A stretch of DNA of 56,724 nt from Pirellulales bacterium (lineage in GTDB: Bacteria > Planctomycetota > Planctomycetia > Pirellulales > JAEUIK01). The notes beneath the pieces are model-generated. The model was not told the DNA's origin, ran no database searches, and saw nothing but the letters and a program-made list of their open reading frames with translations. Location of the stretch: NCBI GenBank assembly GCA_019745975.1, contig JAIESQ010000110.1, positions 1 through 56,724 on the forward strand. The letters are read 5' to 3'. A program made the position numbers and the translations under genes. Numbering within the stretch: position 1 is the stretch's first letter; each line of letters starts with the position of its first letter. Below, piece by piece: positions 45,264-55,607 of the stretch.

Positions 45264-45336
45264 GGGGACGGGAGTCGTTTCCGGCCAACGACAAATCAGA
45301 TCGCGCGATCTAGGACCGGAAACGACTCCCGTCCCC
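45264..45336. repeat. Perfect palindrome of repeat family C (C2)
   Basis: A 21-nt arm starting GGGGACGGGAGTCGTTTCCG (45264-45284) is exactly complementary to the arm at 45316-45336, with a 31-nt interior containing TCGCGCGA. The element recurs at 53136-53208 with small changes and as one arm at 42342. Confidence 0.8.
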
Positions 45337-45369
45337 TTGGGCCAGCCATTCGCGGAACGCGCTGCATTT

Positions 45370-45480
45370 GTTAGCCGCGGAGTTTACTCCGCGCGCTGGC
45401 TCGTGCGACGAAGTTTCGAGCACCCTTCTTTGGAATCGGGGTCGAACCCGCTAGCGCGCGGGATAAATCCCGCGGCTAAC
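45370..45480. repeat. Nested palindrome of repeat family F
   Basis: Two 28-nt arms (45370-45397 and 45453-45480) are inverted with four mismatches. Each arm is itself a hairpin: GCGGAG-TTTA-CTCCGC on the left and GCGGGAT-AA-ATCCCGC on the right. The mismatches between arms are compensated within each arm. With C2 it fills the 399-nt gap between 45247 and 45645, which holds no gene. Confidence 0.8.
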
Positions 45481-45645
45481 AGATTCCGACCCTTCTCCCA
45501 CTCCTTGGAACCGAACCCGGCGGCCCGTAAGATGGTCCGTTTCTACGGATTCGCGCCGCAGCGTCGCATTACCGCGAGGGTCGCGTGCCCGCCAGCAATA
45601 TCCCGGCCTCACTGCGGCCGGCTATAACCAACCCACCACCACGCC

Positions 45646-46845
45646 ATGTCCATCGAAATCTCCAAGATCGTTCAAGCCCTTGAACCCTCGGCCACCTTGG
45701 CGATGGCGGCCAAAGCCAAGGCACTAAAGGCCGCCGGAAAAACCGTTTACGACTTCAGCGTCGGCGAGCCCGACTTCGACACCCCCGAGCACATCTGCCA
45801 GGCCGCCGTCCGCGCGATGCAGTCGGGCCACACCCATTACACAGTCGCCAGCGGCATTCCCGAGCTCAAGCAGGCGATCGTGGCCGACTACGCTCGTCGC
45901 CACGGTCTTGACTACAAGCCCAACCAGGTGGTGATCTCCAACGGCGCCAAGCACTCGCTGCACAACGTGTTTACGGTGCTGCTGAACCCCGGCGACGAGG
46001 TGATCATCCCCGCGCCCTACTGGGTCAGCTATGCCGAGCTGGTCAAGCTCACCGGCGCCAAGCCGGTCATTCTGCAAACCGCGGAGGCGGCCGATTTCAA
46101 ACTCACGCCCACGGCACTGGCCGCCGCGATCACGCCGCGCAGCAAGGTGCTGTTGTTGTGCTCCCCCTCGAATCCAACCGGCAGCATGTACTCGCCCCAG
46201 GAGTTGGGGGCGCTGGCCGACGTGGTGCTCAAGCACAACCTGATTGTCGTGGCCGACGAAATCTACGAGCGGCTCACTTACGGCAACCACCGCTTCGCCA
46301 GCTTCGCCACCGTGCGGCCCGGGCTGGTCGAACGCACGATCCTCGTCAACGGCGTCAGCAAGACGTACGCCATGACCGGCTGGCGAATCGGCTGGACGAT
46401 GTCGCCGGCCAATGTGGCCACGGCGATGGGCGATCTGCAAAGCCAGGAGACGTCGAACCCATCGAGCGTCAGCCAGTATGCCGCAGTGGCCGCGCTCGAA
46501 GGCCCACAGCAGTGCGTGGCCGACATGTTGGGCGAGTTTGCCAAGCGCCGCGACTATGTGAAGAAACGCATCGCCGAGTTGCCGGGTGTCACCTGCCCCG
46601 ACATGGCCGGCGCGTTCTACGCCTTCATGAACATCGGCAAACACCTGGGCCGCACCTACGGCGGCGCCAAGGTCACCAACTCCACCGAGTGGTGCCTGGC
46701 CCTGTTGGAACAGCACAACGTGGCCACGGTGATGGGCTCGTCGTTCGGCGCCGAAGGCTACGCCCGCGTGTCGTTCGCCACGGGCCTGCCGGTGCTCGAA
46801 GCCGGCTTCAACCGCATCGCGGCGTTCCTCAAAAGCGCGACGTAG
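45646..46845 (+). CDS. aspC: Class I aspartate-type aminotransferase
   Basis: The 399-residue PLP enzyme belongs to the aminotransferase class I/II fold, subgroup Ib, which includes aspartate and prephenate aminotransferases. It shows VYDFSVGEPDFDTPEHI, THYTVASGIPELKQAI, SPSNPTGSMYSP, ADEIYERLTYG and the PLP lysine Lys239 in VNGVSKTYAMTGWRIGW. The C-terminal substrate Arg is likely in YARVSFATG. It probably makes aspartate from oxaloacetate and glutamate. It stands alone, flanked by repeats. Confidence 0.93.
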   Translation: MSIEISKIVQALEPSATLAMAAKAKALKAAGKTVYDFSVGEPDFDTPEHICQAAVRAMQSGHTHYTVASGIPELKQAIVADYARRHGLDYKPNQVVISNGAKHSLHNVFTVLLNPGDEVIIPAPYWVSYAELVKLTGAKPVILQTAEAADFKLTPTALAAAITPRSKVLLLCSPSNPTGSMYSPQELGALADVVLKHNLIVVADEIYERLTYGNHRFASFATVRPGLVERTILVNGVSKTYAMTGWRIGWTMSPANVATAMGDLQSQETSNPSSVSQYAAVAALEGPQQCVADMLGEFAKRRDYVKKRIAELPGVTCPDMAGAFYAFMNIGKHLGRTYGGAKVTNSTEWCLALLEQHNVATVMGSSFGAEGYARVSFATGLPVLEAGFNRIAAFLKSAT

Positions 46846-46862
46846 AACATCGTTTGTTACCT

Positions 46863-47014
46863 GGGTGGCCCGGGAACGCGCAGCGTGCCCGGGCGGCGCA
46901 GCCGCAAGAGGCCCACTGGAAACGTCGTGGCTCGTCACGACCGCGCGGCAGCATGTCCTCTTGTCGCTGCGCGACCCAGACGCGGCTGCGCCGTGTCTGG
47001 GCCACCCATCACTT
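46863..47014. repeat. Repeat family G, two-armed element (G2)
   Basis: The left arm begins GGGTGGCCCGGGAACGCGCA and the right arm (about 46957-47014) is its degenerate inverse ending GGGCCACCC. Each arm has its own hairpin (CCCGGG with CCCGGG; CCAGAC with GTCTGG) and the shared tail GCAAGAGG / CCTCTTG. The interior is about 50 nt. It lies after aspC and before the convergent DinB-like gene. Confidence 0.75.
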
Positions 47015-47018
47015 GCCG

Positions 47019-47507
47019 TCACTCCAGCGGCTTGCCCACCAGTCGCCGTTTCTCGCGCACGAATCTCAGATGGTGCGCCACGTGCTTCACGTACGTCTCG
47101 ACCAGGTACTCGAGCGTCACCGTCCCCGACTCGTTGTGCTCTCCCGTGCGGGCGAACGCGTCGTCGGCCAACCGCGTGAGAATCTCCCCAGTCATTTCGC
47201 GGTTCAAGCGAAAGATCTCGCAGGCCTTCGCGACGTCAAGGTGCTTGCCGTATAGCCGCCCCGCGAACGCCGTCTCGTCGTAGCCGATCAGCATCGGCGG
47301 GCGATTCTCGGCGATCACGCGCTTCATCCGATCGCTGGCGATCAGATCGCTATCCATCAGGTGCAGCACGATCTCGCGAATGCTCCAGGTGCCCGGCACG
47401 GGATGGGCGTCGAGTTCGGCGTCGGCTAGCCCGGCAATGGCCTCGGCCGGTTGCTTCGCGCCAGCGATGTAGCGACTGACGAGATCGGCAAAGCGATGCG
47501 AGAGCAT
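47019..47507 (-). CDS. DinB-like family protein
   Basis: The 162-residue protein matches the DinB/YfiT-like four-helix bundle, a metal-binding fold used by bacillithiol or mycothiol transferases and other enzymes. Likely metal-binding His residues are in EIVLHLMDSDL and KHVAHHLRFV; the central VPGTWSIREIV matches the family. Despite the family name it is unrelated to DNA polymerase IV. It ends in the gap next to repeat G2. Activity is unknown. Confidence 0.88.
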   Translation of the reverse strand: MLSHRFADLVSRYIAGAKQPAEAIAGLADAELDAHPVPGTWSIREIVLHLMDSDLIASDRMKRVIAENRPPMLIGYDETAFAGRLYGKHLDVAKACEIFRLNREMTGEILTRLADDAFARTGEHNESGTVTLEYLVETYVKHVAHHLRFVREKRRLVGKPLE

Positions 47508-47538
47508 AGAAGTGCCTTTTGCAAATCGGTTTTAACGA

Positions 47539-47698
47539 TGGGTGGCCCGGGAACGCGCGGCGTGCCATTCTGGCTCCGCCACATGGAAATCTTGGGGCGC
47601 AGCCGCAAGAGGCCCTCTGCAAACGTCGCCGCTTCTCGCACCGGCTCGGCACCAGGCCCTCTTGTCGCTGCGCGACACGGACGATGTCCGTGCCACCC
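47539..47698. repeat. Repeat family G, two-armed element (G3)
   Basis: The left arm begins GGGTGGCCCGGGAACGCGCG and the right arm ends GTCCGTGCCACCC near 47698. The shared tails are CGCAAGAGGCCC on the left and GGCCCTCTTGTCGCTGCGCG on the right. The left arm is enlarged by an internal insertion with GCCATTCTGGCTCC. Confidence 0.7.
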
Positions 47699-47749
47699 GG
47701 CAGGCATCATGCAATATATCGCGAGCTTGTTGCCGCCGACGCGAACTGT

Positions 47750-47778
47750 TTGACGCTCATGGCGCAAACCATTAACGT
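47750..47778 (+). promoter_or_regulatory. Candidate promoter of the DUF1549/DUF1553 gene
   Basis: TTGACG at 47750-47755 and TAACGT at 47773-47778 are separated by 17 nt. The gene begins 106 nt further on with a GGGAG site. Prediction from sequence only. Confidence 0.45.
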
Positions 47779-47883
47779 ATAAGTCAGCTTGGATGGGTTC
47801 GCTGGGTCCGCACGAAAGGGACGTGCGTCGCCGCCCGCCCGTGCAAGTTCCCACCTGTTGCTCCCGGCCCTTGGGAGATCGGC

Positions 47884-49681
<1,798 letters not shown>

Positions 49682-49718
49682 TTGCAACGAGCAATATCAC
49701 GAGGATGGGAGCACTGCC

Positions 49719-50597
49719 ATGAACTGCACCTACGCCTGCCAATCGGCTGAGCACGTCGTTGCCCGCCGCCGCTTCCTCGGCCTCGCCGGAGCCGGCGCAC
49801 TGGCTGGCGTGGGCGCCTTGGCCAGCCCGTTGGGCGCGTTCGTGCGTCCCGCCGCCGCGGCTGAGCTTCAGTCGAAGCAAAAGCGCATCCTCATGGTCTA
49901 CCTGGCCGGCGGTCTCAGTCAGCTCGAAAGCTGGGATCCCAAGCCTGGTACCGACACGGGCGGCCCCTTCCGCGCCATCCCCACGTCGGTCCCCGGCATC
50001 CACATCTCGGAATTGTTGCCGCAGACCGCCCGGCAGATGCACCGCCTGACGATCGTCCGCGGCGTGAACATCAACGAGAACGATCACGGCCGCGGCAGCT
50101 ACATCATGCACACCGGCCGCGTCCCCGATCCGTCGAACGAGTACCCGCATTTGGGCTCGGTGGCCGCCCGCTGTCTGTCCCTCGAGAACGATCCCCTGCC
50201 AGGCTACATTCACATCACGCCCGGCGGTGGTGGCGGCTTGAGCTCGGGCGACGCCGCGTTCCTTGGCCCGCGCTACGCTTCGGTGGTGCTCGGCGGCGGT
50301 CAGCCTCCGCAAAACACGGTCCGCCCCGATGCCGTGAGCGAGGCGGCCGATCAATCCCGTCAGGCCATACGCCGCCGCGTGAACGATCACTTCGCCCGCC
50401 GGCGCCGCACCGCCGAAACCGAAGCCTACACACAGACGTACGATCAGGCCGCCGAGCTGATGAAGCGCCGCGAACTGTTCGACGTCACCAAGGAGCCCGC
50501 TGCCGATGGCCGACCCCGCGTTCGGCCCAATCAAGGAACTCCTGGCCTGAGCACCGCTGTCGGGTGCGTGAAACGCACCACGCGCCTGAGACTGTAG
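49719..50597 (+). pseudogene. DUF1501 gene with an apparent internal deletion
   Basis: The 292-residue frame begins with a Tat-like signal (ARRRFLGLAGAG with a hydrophobic stretch). It then has the DUF1501 core start ILMVYLAGGLSQLESWDPKP, HRLTIVRGVNINENDHGRGS and MHTGRVPDPSNEYPHLGSVA. DUF1501 proteins are usually well over 400 residues, but this frame loses similarity after FDVTKEPA near residue 262 and runs into repeat D. In the +1 frame at 50509-50550 the sequence reads ADPAFGPIKELLA then stop, which looks like the usual xPIKEL end of these proteins. An internal deletion of roughly 150-200 codons with a frameshift would explain this. The DUF1549 partner is intact. Confidence 0.65.
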
Positions 50598-50862
50598 GGT
50601 GCGTGAAACGCACCACGGGCCGAGGCGTGACATCGACGTGGCGAACCCGGGAACTGGTGTGCTTCGCACACCCTACCGAGTTTTGTAGGGTGCGTGAAAC
50701 GCACCACCGGTCGAGGCGTGACATCGTACTTGGCGCGAACACGGAAACTGGTGTGCTTCGCACACCCTACCGAGTTTTGTAGGGTGCGTGAAACGCACCA
50801 CGGGCCGAGGCGTGACATCGAACGTGGCGAAAGCGGGAGTTGGTGTGCTTCGCACACCCTAC
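50561..50862 (+). repeat. Tandem array of repeat family D
   Basis: One half-unit (50561-50593) is followed by three complete units at 50594-50676, 50685-50770 and 50779-50862 (83-86 bp each). The units are joined by an identical 8-nt spacer CGAGTTTT. Each unit begins GTAGGGTGCGTGAAACGCAC and ends TTCGCACACCCTAC, and each end is a hairpin. Interiors are conserved at the left (GGGCCGAGGCGTGACATCG) and variable at the right. Further sequence to 51084 holds no gene. Confidence 0.85.
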
Positions 50863-51084
50863 CCAGACCGCGACCCGGGCCGGCCCCGCAGAGGCCGGCT
50901 ACAGTCTGTTGCCGCCGACGGTGCCCAACACCTCGAACCCAGCGGCGCCACGGCTTGTCCCTACTTTGCGCCCGAGAACCTCGCCCTGCACGCCGCCTGA
51001 CGCTTTCGATCGCGCGTTCCCCCTGGGGCCGTCAAGCGTTCTCGGCTACGATTCGGCGATTGCCCGTCCTCCCTGGGATCGACC

Positions 51085-52692
51085 ATGCCCGAGCCGCGCC
51101 GCTTTTACCAGACGACCGCCATCGACTATCCGAACAGCCGGCCGCACATCGGCACGGCCTTTGAGAAGATCGGCGCCGACGTGCAGGCCCGCTACCGTCG
51201 CCAGCAGGGGTACCGCGTCCACTTTCTGATGGGCAACGACGAAAACACCATCAAGGTCGTCGAGCGGGCCCAGCAACTCGGCGTCGATCCGAAGCCCTAC
51301 GTCGACGACATGGCCCGGCAGTTCCGCGAGGTGTGGCAGTCGCTCGATATCTCGTTCGACGACTTCATCCAGACCAGCGAGGAGCGGCACCGCATCGGCT
51401 GCCAGAAGTTTATCCAGCGTGTCTACGACGCCGGCGATATCTACAAACGCAACTACCAGGCGCTCTACTGCGAAGGCTGCGAAGAGTTCAAAACCGAAAG
51501 CCAGCTTACGCCCCAGCGCCGCTGCCCGAACCACGCCAACCGCGACCTGCGGCTCGTCGAGGAGGAAAACTACTTCTTCCGCCTCTCGAAGTACGGCCCG
51601 CGCTTGCTGGAACTATACGAAGCGCGCCCCGACTTCATTCAGCCCGAGGGGCGCCGCAACGAAGTCGTCAGCCTGGTCCGTGGCGGGCTCGAGGATGTGT
51701 CGATCAGCCGCCGCAACTTCACCTGGGGGATCGACATTCCCTGGGACGCCGAGCACAAGATCTACGTCTGGTTCGACGCCCTGCTCAACTACATCACCGG
51801 CGTTGGCCACGGCACCGACGAGGCGCTATTTGCCCAGTGGTGGCCGGCCGCCGTTCACTTCATCGGCAAGGACATCACGCGCTTCCACTGCGCGCTCTGG
51901 CCCGCCATGCTTTGGAGCGCCGGCCTCGAGCTACCGCAGCGCGTCTTCGCCCACGGTTTCGTCTACATCAAGAACGAAGCCACCGACGAAGTGCAAAAAA
52001 TCTCCAAGTCGCTGGGCAACGTGATCGAGCCGCTGGACATCGTGCGCGAGTTCTCCAGCGACGCCTTTCGCTACTATTTCATGCGCGAGTGCCCGTTCGG
52101 CGGCGACGGCGAATTCAGCTTCGCCCGCTTCGCCGCCACCTACAACGGCGACCTGGCCAACAACCTCGGCAATCTGTTCAGCCGCACGGTCTCGATGGCC
52201 GTGCGTTACTTCGATGGCGTGCTCACAGGCTCGCGCGCCATCGCGCCGACCGACATGTTTGCCAGCGTCGATCTGGCGGCGCTCACGGCTTCGGTCTCGG
52301 CCGACATCGAGGCCTGCCGCTACGCGACCGCGCTCGAAACCATCTGGCGGCAGGTGCTCGACACCGGCAATCGCTACATTGAAGAGACGCGTCCCTGGCT
52401 GCTGGCCAACTCGTCCAAGCCGGAGTACGACCTCGAAGCCTGCCGGCGCGTGCTGGTAAACCTGGCCGAAGCTGTCCGGGTCGCCGCGATTCTGCTGCGC
52501 CCTTTCCTGCCGCGCACCGCCGCGAAGCTCTATGCAGGCTTCAACTTTCCGGGCCCGTTCGCCGAGCAGTCGCTCGCCACGATCGTCGCGCGGCCGGCCG
52601 AGCACGAAGACTTGCGCGTGACCGCCGAGCTCGTCGACGGGAAGCTGCCGCCGATGTTCCCCAAGATCGAGCCGCAACGAGCAAAGGCCTGA
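51085..52692 (+). CDS. metG: Methionyl-tRNA synthetase, divergent form
   Basis: The enzyme charges tRNA-Met with methionine. The 535-residue protein starts RRFYQTTAIDYPNSRPHIGT, so the class I signature HIGH reads HIGT at 21-24; the KMSKS loop is KISKS at 305-309 (VQKISKSLGN). The zinc insert has CEGCEEF at 129-135 and CPNH at 147. WWPAAVHFIGKDITRFHCAL and the anticodon-binding helix DIVREFSSDAFRYYFMREC fit MetRS well. No C-terminal tRNA-binding EMAP domain is present. Start ATG 51085. Divergent signatures raise the chance that another, more typical MetRS exists in the genome. Confidence 0.93.
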   Translation: MPEPRRFYQTTAIDYPNSRPHIGTAFEKIGADVQARYRRQQGYRVHFLMGNDENTIKVVERAQQLGVDPKPYVDDMARQFREVWQSLDISFDDFIQTSEERHRIGCQKFIQRVYDAGDIYKRNYQALYCEGCEEFKTESQLTPQRRCPNHANRDLRLVEEENYFFRLSKYGPRLLELYEARPDFIQPEGRRNEVVSLVRGGLEDVSISRRNFTWGIDIPWDAEHKIYVWFDALLNYITGVGHGTDEALFAQWWPAAVHFIGKDITRFHCALWPAMLWSAGLELPQRVFAHGFVYIKNEATDEVQKISKSLGNVIEPLDIVREFSSDAFRYYFMRECPFGGDGEFSFARFAATYNGDLANNLGNLFSRTVSMAVRYFDGVLTGSRAIAPTDMFASVDLAALTASVSADIEACRYATALETIWRQVLDTGNRYIEETRPWLLANSSKPEYDLEACRRVLVNLAEAVRVAAILLRPFLPRTAAKLYAGFNFPGPFAEQSLATIVARPAEHEDLRVTAELVDGKLPPMFPKIEPQRAKA

Positions 52693-52727
52693 CGCTTTCG
52701 TAGCGCCCCGTGTGACGATTCCGCACG

Positions 52728-53123
<396 letters not shown>

Positions 53124-53135
53124 ATGCTGGGCCAA

Positions 53136-53208
53136 GGGGACGGGAGTCGCTTCCGGGCAAAGACCGAGCGCAAGGGTGCGACGCCGACCGGAAACGACTC
53201 CCGTCTCC
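53136..53208. repeat. Palindrome of repeat family C (C3)
   Basis: Arms at 53136-53156 and 53188-53208 are 21 nt each and complementary except for two positions. The sequence is nearly that of C2. It lies at the start of repeat copy A2. Confidence 0.75.
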
Positions 53209-53778
53209 CTCCGCGCGGCATCGTCAGCGCGCTGTCCCAACAACCGGCGCCCAATCACGTTGCGCCTCTCGCGCGTGGCCATTTTTAGCCATCCTTGAAA
53301 AATGAACACAAATGTGTACAGTAATAGGTACGAGACCTGAGAAGGAATTCGCGCGGGTGCCATGCCCACGCTCGTCGTGGGCATGCCTGCGATCGATCCC
53401 CTGAATACTGAATACTATCCACAACAGGAGAAAACCTGGCGCGCCAGCCTGCGCGCATGAGAGAACACCCAGCTACGCATCTCACCCAGGGACTTCGCGA
53501 TTCCACGGAATCGTTTGTCAAAGTCGGGACCGAAGAGCTGCGTAGAGCGTGCGCGCGTCGATCGCGCTGCCTGAAGCCTGATCCCTGAGGCCTGGAGCCT
53601 GCTTAGGACGCAAAACCGCGCTTAGGACGATCTAGGACGCAACGGTTTTGGATTTTGCGTCCTAAAATAAGTCGTTACTGAGAAAAGACTTAACGACTTT
53701 TGACAGCCGCTTAGGACGGTTAGGACGCAAATTCCCGGGCAACTTTATTCTGGGACCCCCCAGGCGACGGTTCCTGCG
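53190..53778 (+). repeat. Long dispersed composite repeat, copy A2
   Basis: This copy keeps the order of A1: GCGCTGTCCCAACAACCGG, the promoter-like site (53295-53322), palindrome CATGCCCACG-CTCGT-CGTGGGCATG (53361-53385), CTGAATACTGAATACTA words, CTGGCGCGCCAG and the motif array. The linker is about 100 nt longer than in A1 and holds a palindrome (GATTCCACGGAATC near 53500) and GCCTGAAGCCTG words. In the array, TAGGACGCAA occurs at 53604, 53633 and 53721, inverted at 53655, with variants at 53623 and 53712. A 9-bp inverted repeat (AAGTCGTTA / TAACGACTT) lies at 53669-53699. Confidence 0.8.
53295..53322 (+). promoter_or_regulatory. Promoter-like site in repeat A2
   Basis: TTGAAA and TACAGT with a 16-nt spacer match the site in A1; TGTGTACAGTAATA overlaps the -10 element. 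No gene follows within 700 nt. Confidence 0.4.
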
Positions 53779-54088
53779 ACCTGCACCCCGATCCAGCAGC
53801 GATCCCGGCAAACCAGCTAGGCATGTCAGGTTGAATTGCCGCGCCCCGCGAACCCTCACGACGCCAGTATGCGCTGGCCATCGCGCGAGCCATGATCCCA
53901 ACGCGCCACGATTTACTTGCCCTGAGCCTTACTTATACTCCTATTCCTCGCTGCGCCGAGAATGACACCCGGCCGACCAGCGGAAGGCCGGATCCCAGGT
54001 CGAAATCGCTCCCATTGGTTCATTCACTGCACAGCTATCAAAAAGCTCTTCGTACCCGCCCGACCACTGTTAACAGGAAACGGTTTCG

Positions 54089-55540
54089 ATGAACTCTCGC
54101 TCGCTGTTCATCGCCAGTTGCATCGCGCTGATCACGTCGGCCTTCACGTTTGTGATCCGCGGCGACATTCTGCCGCTGTTGGGGGACGAATTCGGTTTGT
54201 CGCAAGCCGACCGCGGCTGGATCGCCGGCGGCGCGTTTTGGGGTATGGCGGTCTCGATGCTCCTGGGAGCGCCGCTCTGCGACTTCATGGGAATGAAGCG
54301 CATCCTGATGCTGGCGTTCGCCTGTCACATGATCGGCGTGGCCGGCACGATCTTCGCCCCCCACGACAGCTCGGCCTTCTACGTGCTGTTCGGCGCGACG
54401 TTTCTGGCCGGTTGCGGCAACGGACTGGTCGAGATCGCCATCAATCCGCTGGCCGCCACGCTCTACCCAACACAAAAGACGCATTACCTCAACATTCTGC
54501 ATGCTTGGTGGCCCGGCGGCTTGATCCTCGGTGGCTTGCTGGCCCGCTGGATCGGCGATGGAATTTCGTTCGGCCCGGACTGGTCGAGTATCGATGGACT
54601 GGGTTACGGTTGGCGGGCGCGCATGGCGCTGATCGTCGTGCCTGGCATCACCTATATCTTGCTGGTGCTGCCCCAGCAGTTTCCGCCGACAGAGCGCGTG
54701 TCGTCGGGCGTGTCGACCGCGGACATGTTCACGCAGGTATTTCGCCCGTTGTTCCTGTTATGGGCCTTCTGCATGTTGCTGACGGCCGCCACCGAACTTG
54801 GCCCGCAGCAGTGGCAAGAGTCGGTGATGATGCGCACGACGGATGGCAAGGTGTCGGGCACGCTGATCCTGGTTTACACCAGTTCGATGATGTTCGTGCT
54901 GCGGCACTTCGCCGGCACGTTGGCACACAAGTTTTCGCCGATCGGGCTGTTGGCTGGTTCGTCGGCCTTGGCTGGCATCGGCCTGTATCTGCTGAGCACC
55001 GCCAACAGCCCTAAGACGGCCTTTGGCTACGCCACGATTTTCGGGCTGGGGATCGCGTACTTCTGGCCAACGATGTTGGGCGTGACCGCCGAGCGTTTCC
55101 CCAAGGGGGGCGCTTTCTTGCTGGGCTTGATGGGCTCGGTCGGCAATTTATCGATCGCCTTGGTGTTGCCGTTCATGGGTTACACGTACGACAAGTTCTC
55201 GGCAAGCGCCGTGCCCGAGCCGCTCACGAGTAGTGTGCTCGTACAGGAAGATGCCGGCTGGGCGCTATCGTTGTTCGGCATTGAGTCGGTTCCCAAGATT
55301 GATACCAAGGCGGTTGCGGCACTACCGCAGGCGGACCAGACCGCCGTGAAAGACGCCGAAGCAACCGGCGCTGCGATGGCGTTCCGCCGGGTGAGCGTGC
55401 TGCCGATCGCGCTGGTGATCATCTTTGGCGCGATCGCGCTGGTGGACCGTGCGCGCGGCGGTTATCAAGCGGAGCGAATACTATCGCCCGACGAAGAGCG
55501 CGAGCTGTACTCGGGAGGTGTGCAGGCCGCAGTGGAGTAG
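54089..55540 (+). CDS. MFS transporter
   Basis: The 483-residue inner-membrane protein has about 12 membrane helices in the MFS pattern. It begins RSLFIASCIALITSAFTFVI, has GDILPLLGDEFGLSQADRGW and the A-motif-like GAPLCDFMGMKRILML between helices 2 and 3. Helix 4/5 contains NGLVEIAINPLAATLYP, seen in FucP/sugar-type MFS proteins. A large loop between helices 10 and 11 contains ALPQADQTAVKD. The ATG at 54089 follows AGGAAA at some distance. It is preceded by about 1.4 kb of repeats and converges with tilS. Substrate unknown, possibly a sugar. Confidence 0.86.
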   Translation: MNSRSLFIASCIALITSAFTFVIRGDILPLLGDEFGLSQADRGWIAGGAFWGMAVSMLLGAPLCDFMGMKRILMLAFACHMIGVAGTIFAPHDSSAFYVLFGATFLAGCGNGLVEIAINPLAATLYPTQKTHYLNILHAWWPGGLILGGLLARWIGDGISFGPDWSSIDGLGYGWRARMALIVVPGITYILLVLPQQFPPTERVSSGVSTADMFTQVFRPLFLLWAFCMLLTAATELGPQQWQESVMMRTTDGKVSGTLILVYTSSMMFVLRHFAGTLAHKFSPIGLLAGSSALAGIGLYLLSTANSPKTAFGYATIFGLGIAYFWPTMLGVTAERFPKGGAFLLGLMGSVGNLSIALVLPFMGYTYDKFSASAVPEPLTSSVLVQEDAGWALSLFGIESVPKIDTKAVAALPQADQTAVKDAEATGAAMAFRRVSVLPIALVIIFGAIALVDRARGGYQAERILSPDEERELYSGGVQAAVE

Positions 55541-55607
55541 CGTCGAAACGATGCGTCGGTCCGCTGCTGGCGTGTTTAGTAGTCGAGCTTGTTTCCAGTC
55601 CGGATCG

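Noticed and set aside
45434-45456. T-arm-like CGGGGTCGAACCCG suggested a tRNA
   Set aside because: The loop is one base short, the flanks are the arm of repeat F, and no anticodon or D arm could be folded.
47019-47507. DinB-like protein taken as DNA polymerase IV because of lexA nearby
   Set aside because: It is the four-helix metal-binding DinB family, not the Y-family polymerase; the names coincide only.
50561-50862. Array read as a CRISPR
   Set aside because: Units are 83-86 bp with a constant 8-nt spacer and each unit is itself a long palindrome; there are no unique spacers and no cas genes.
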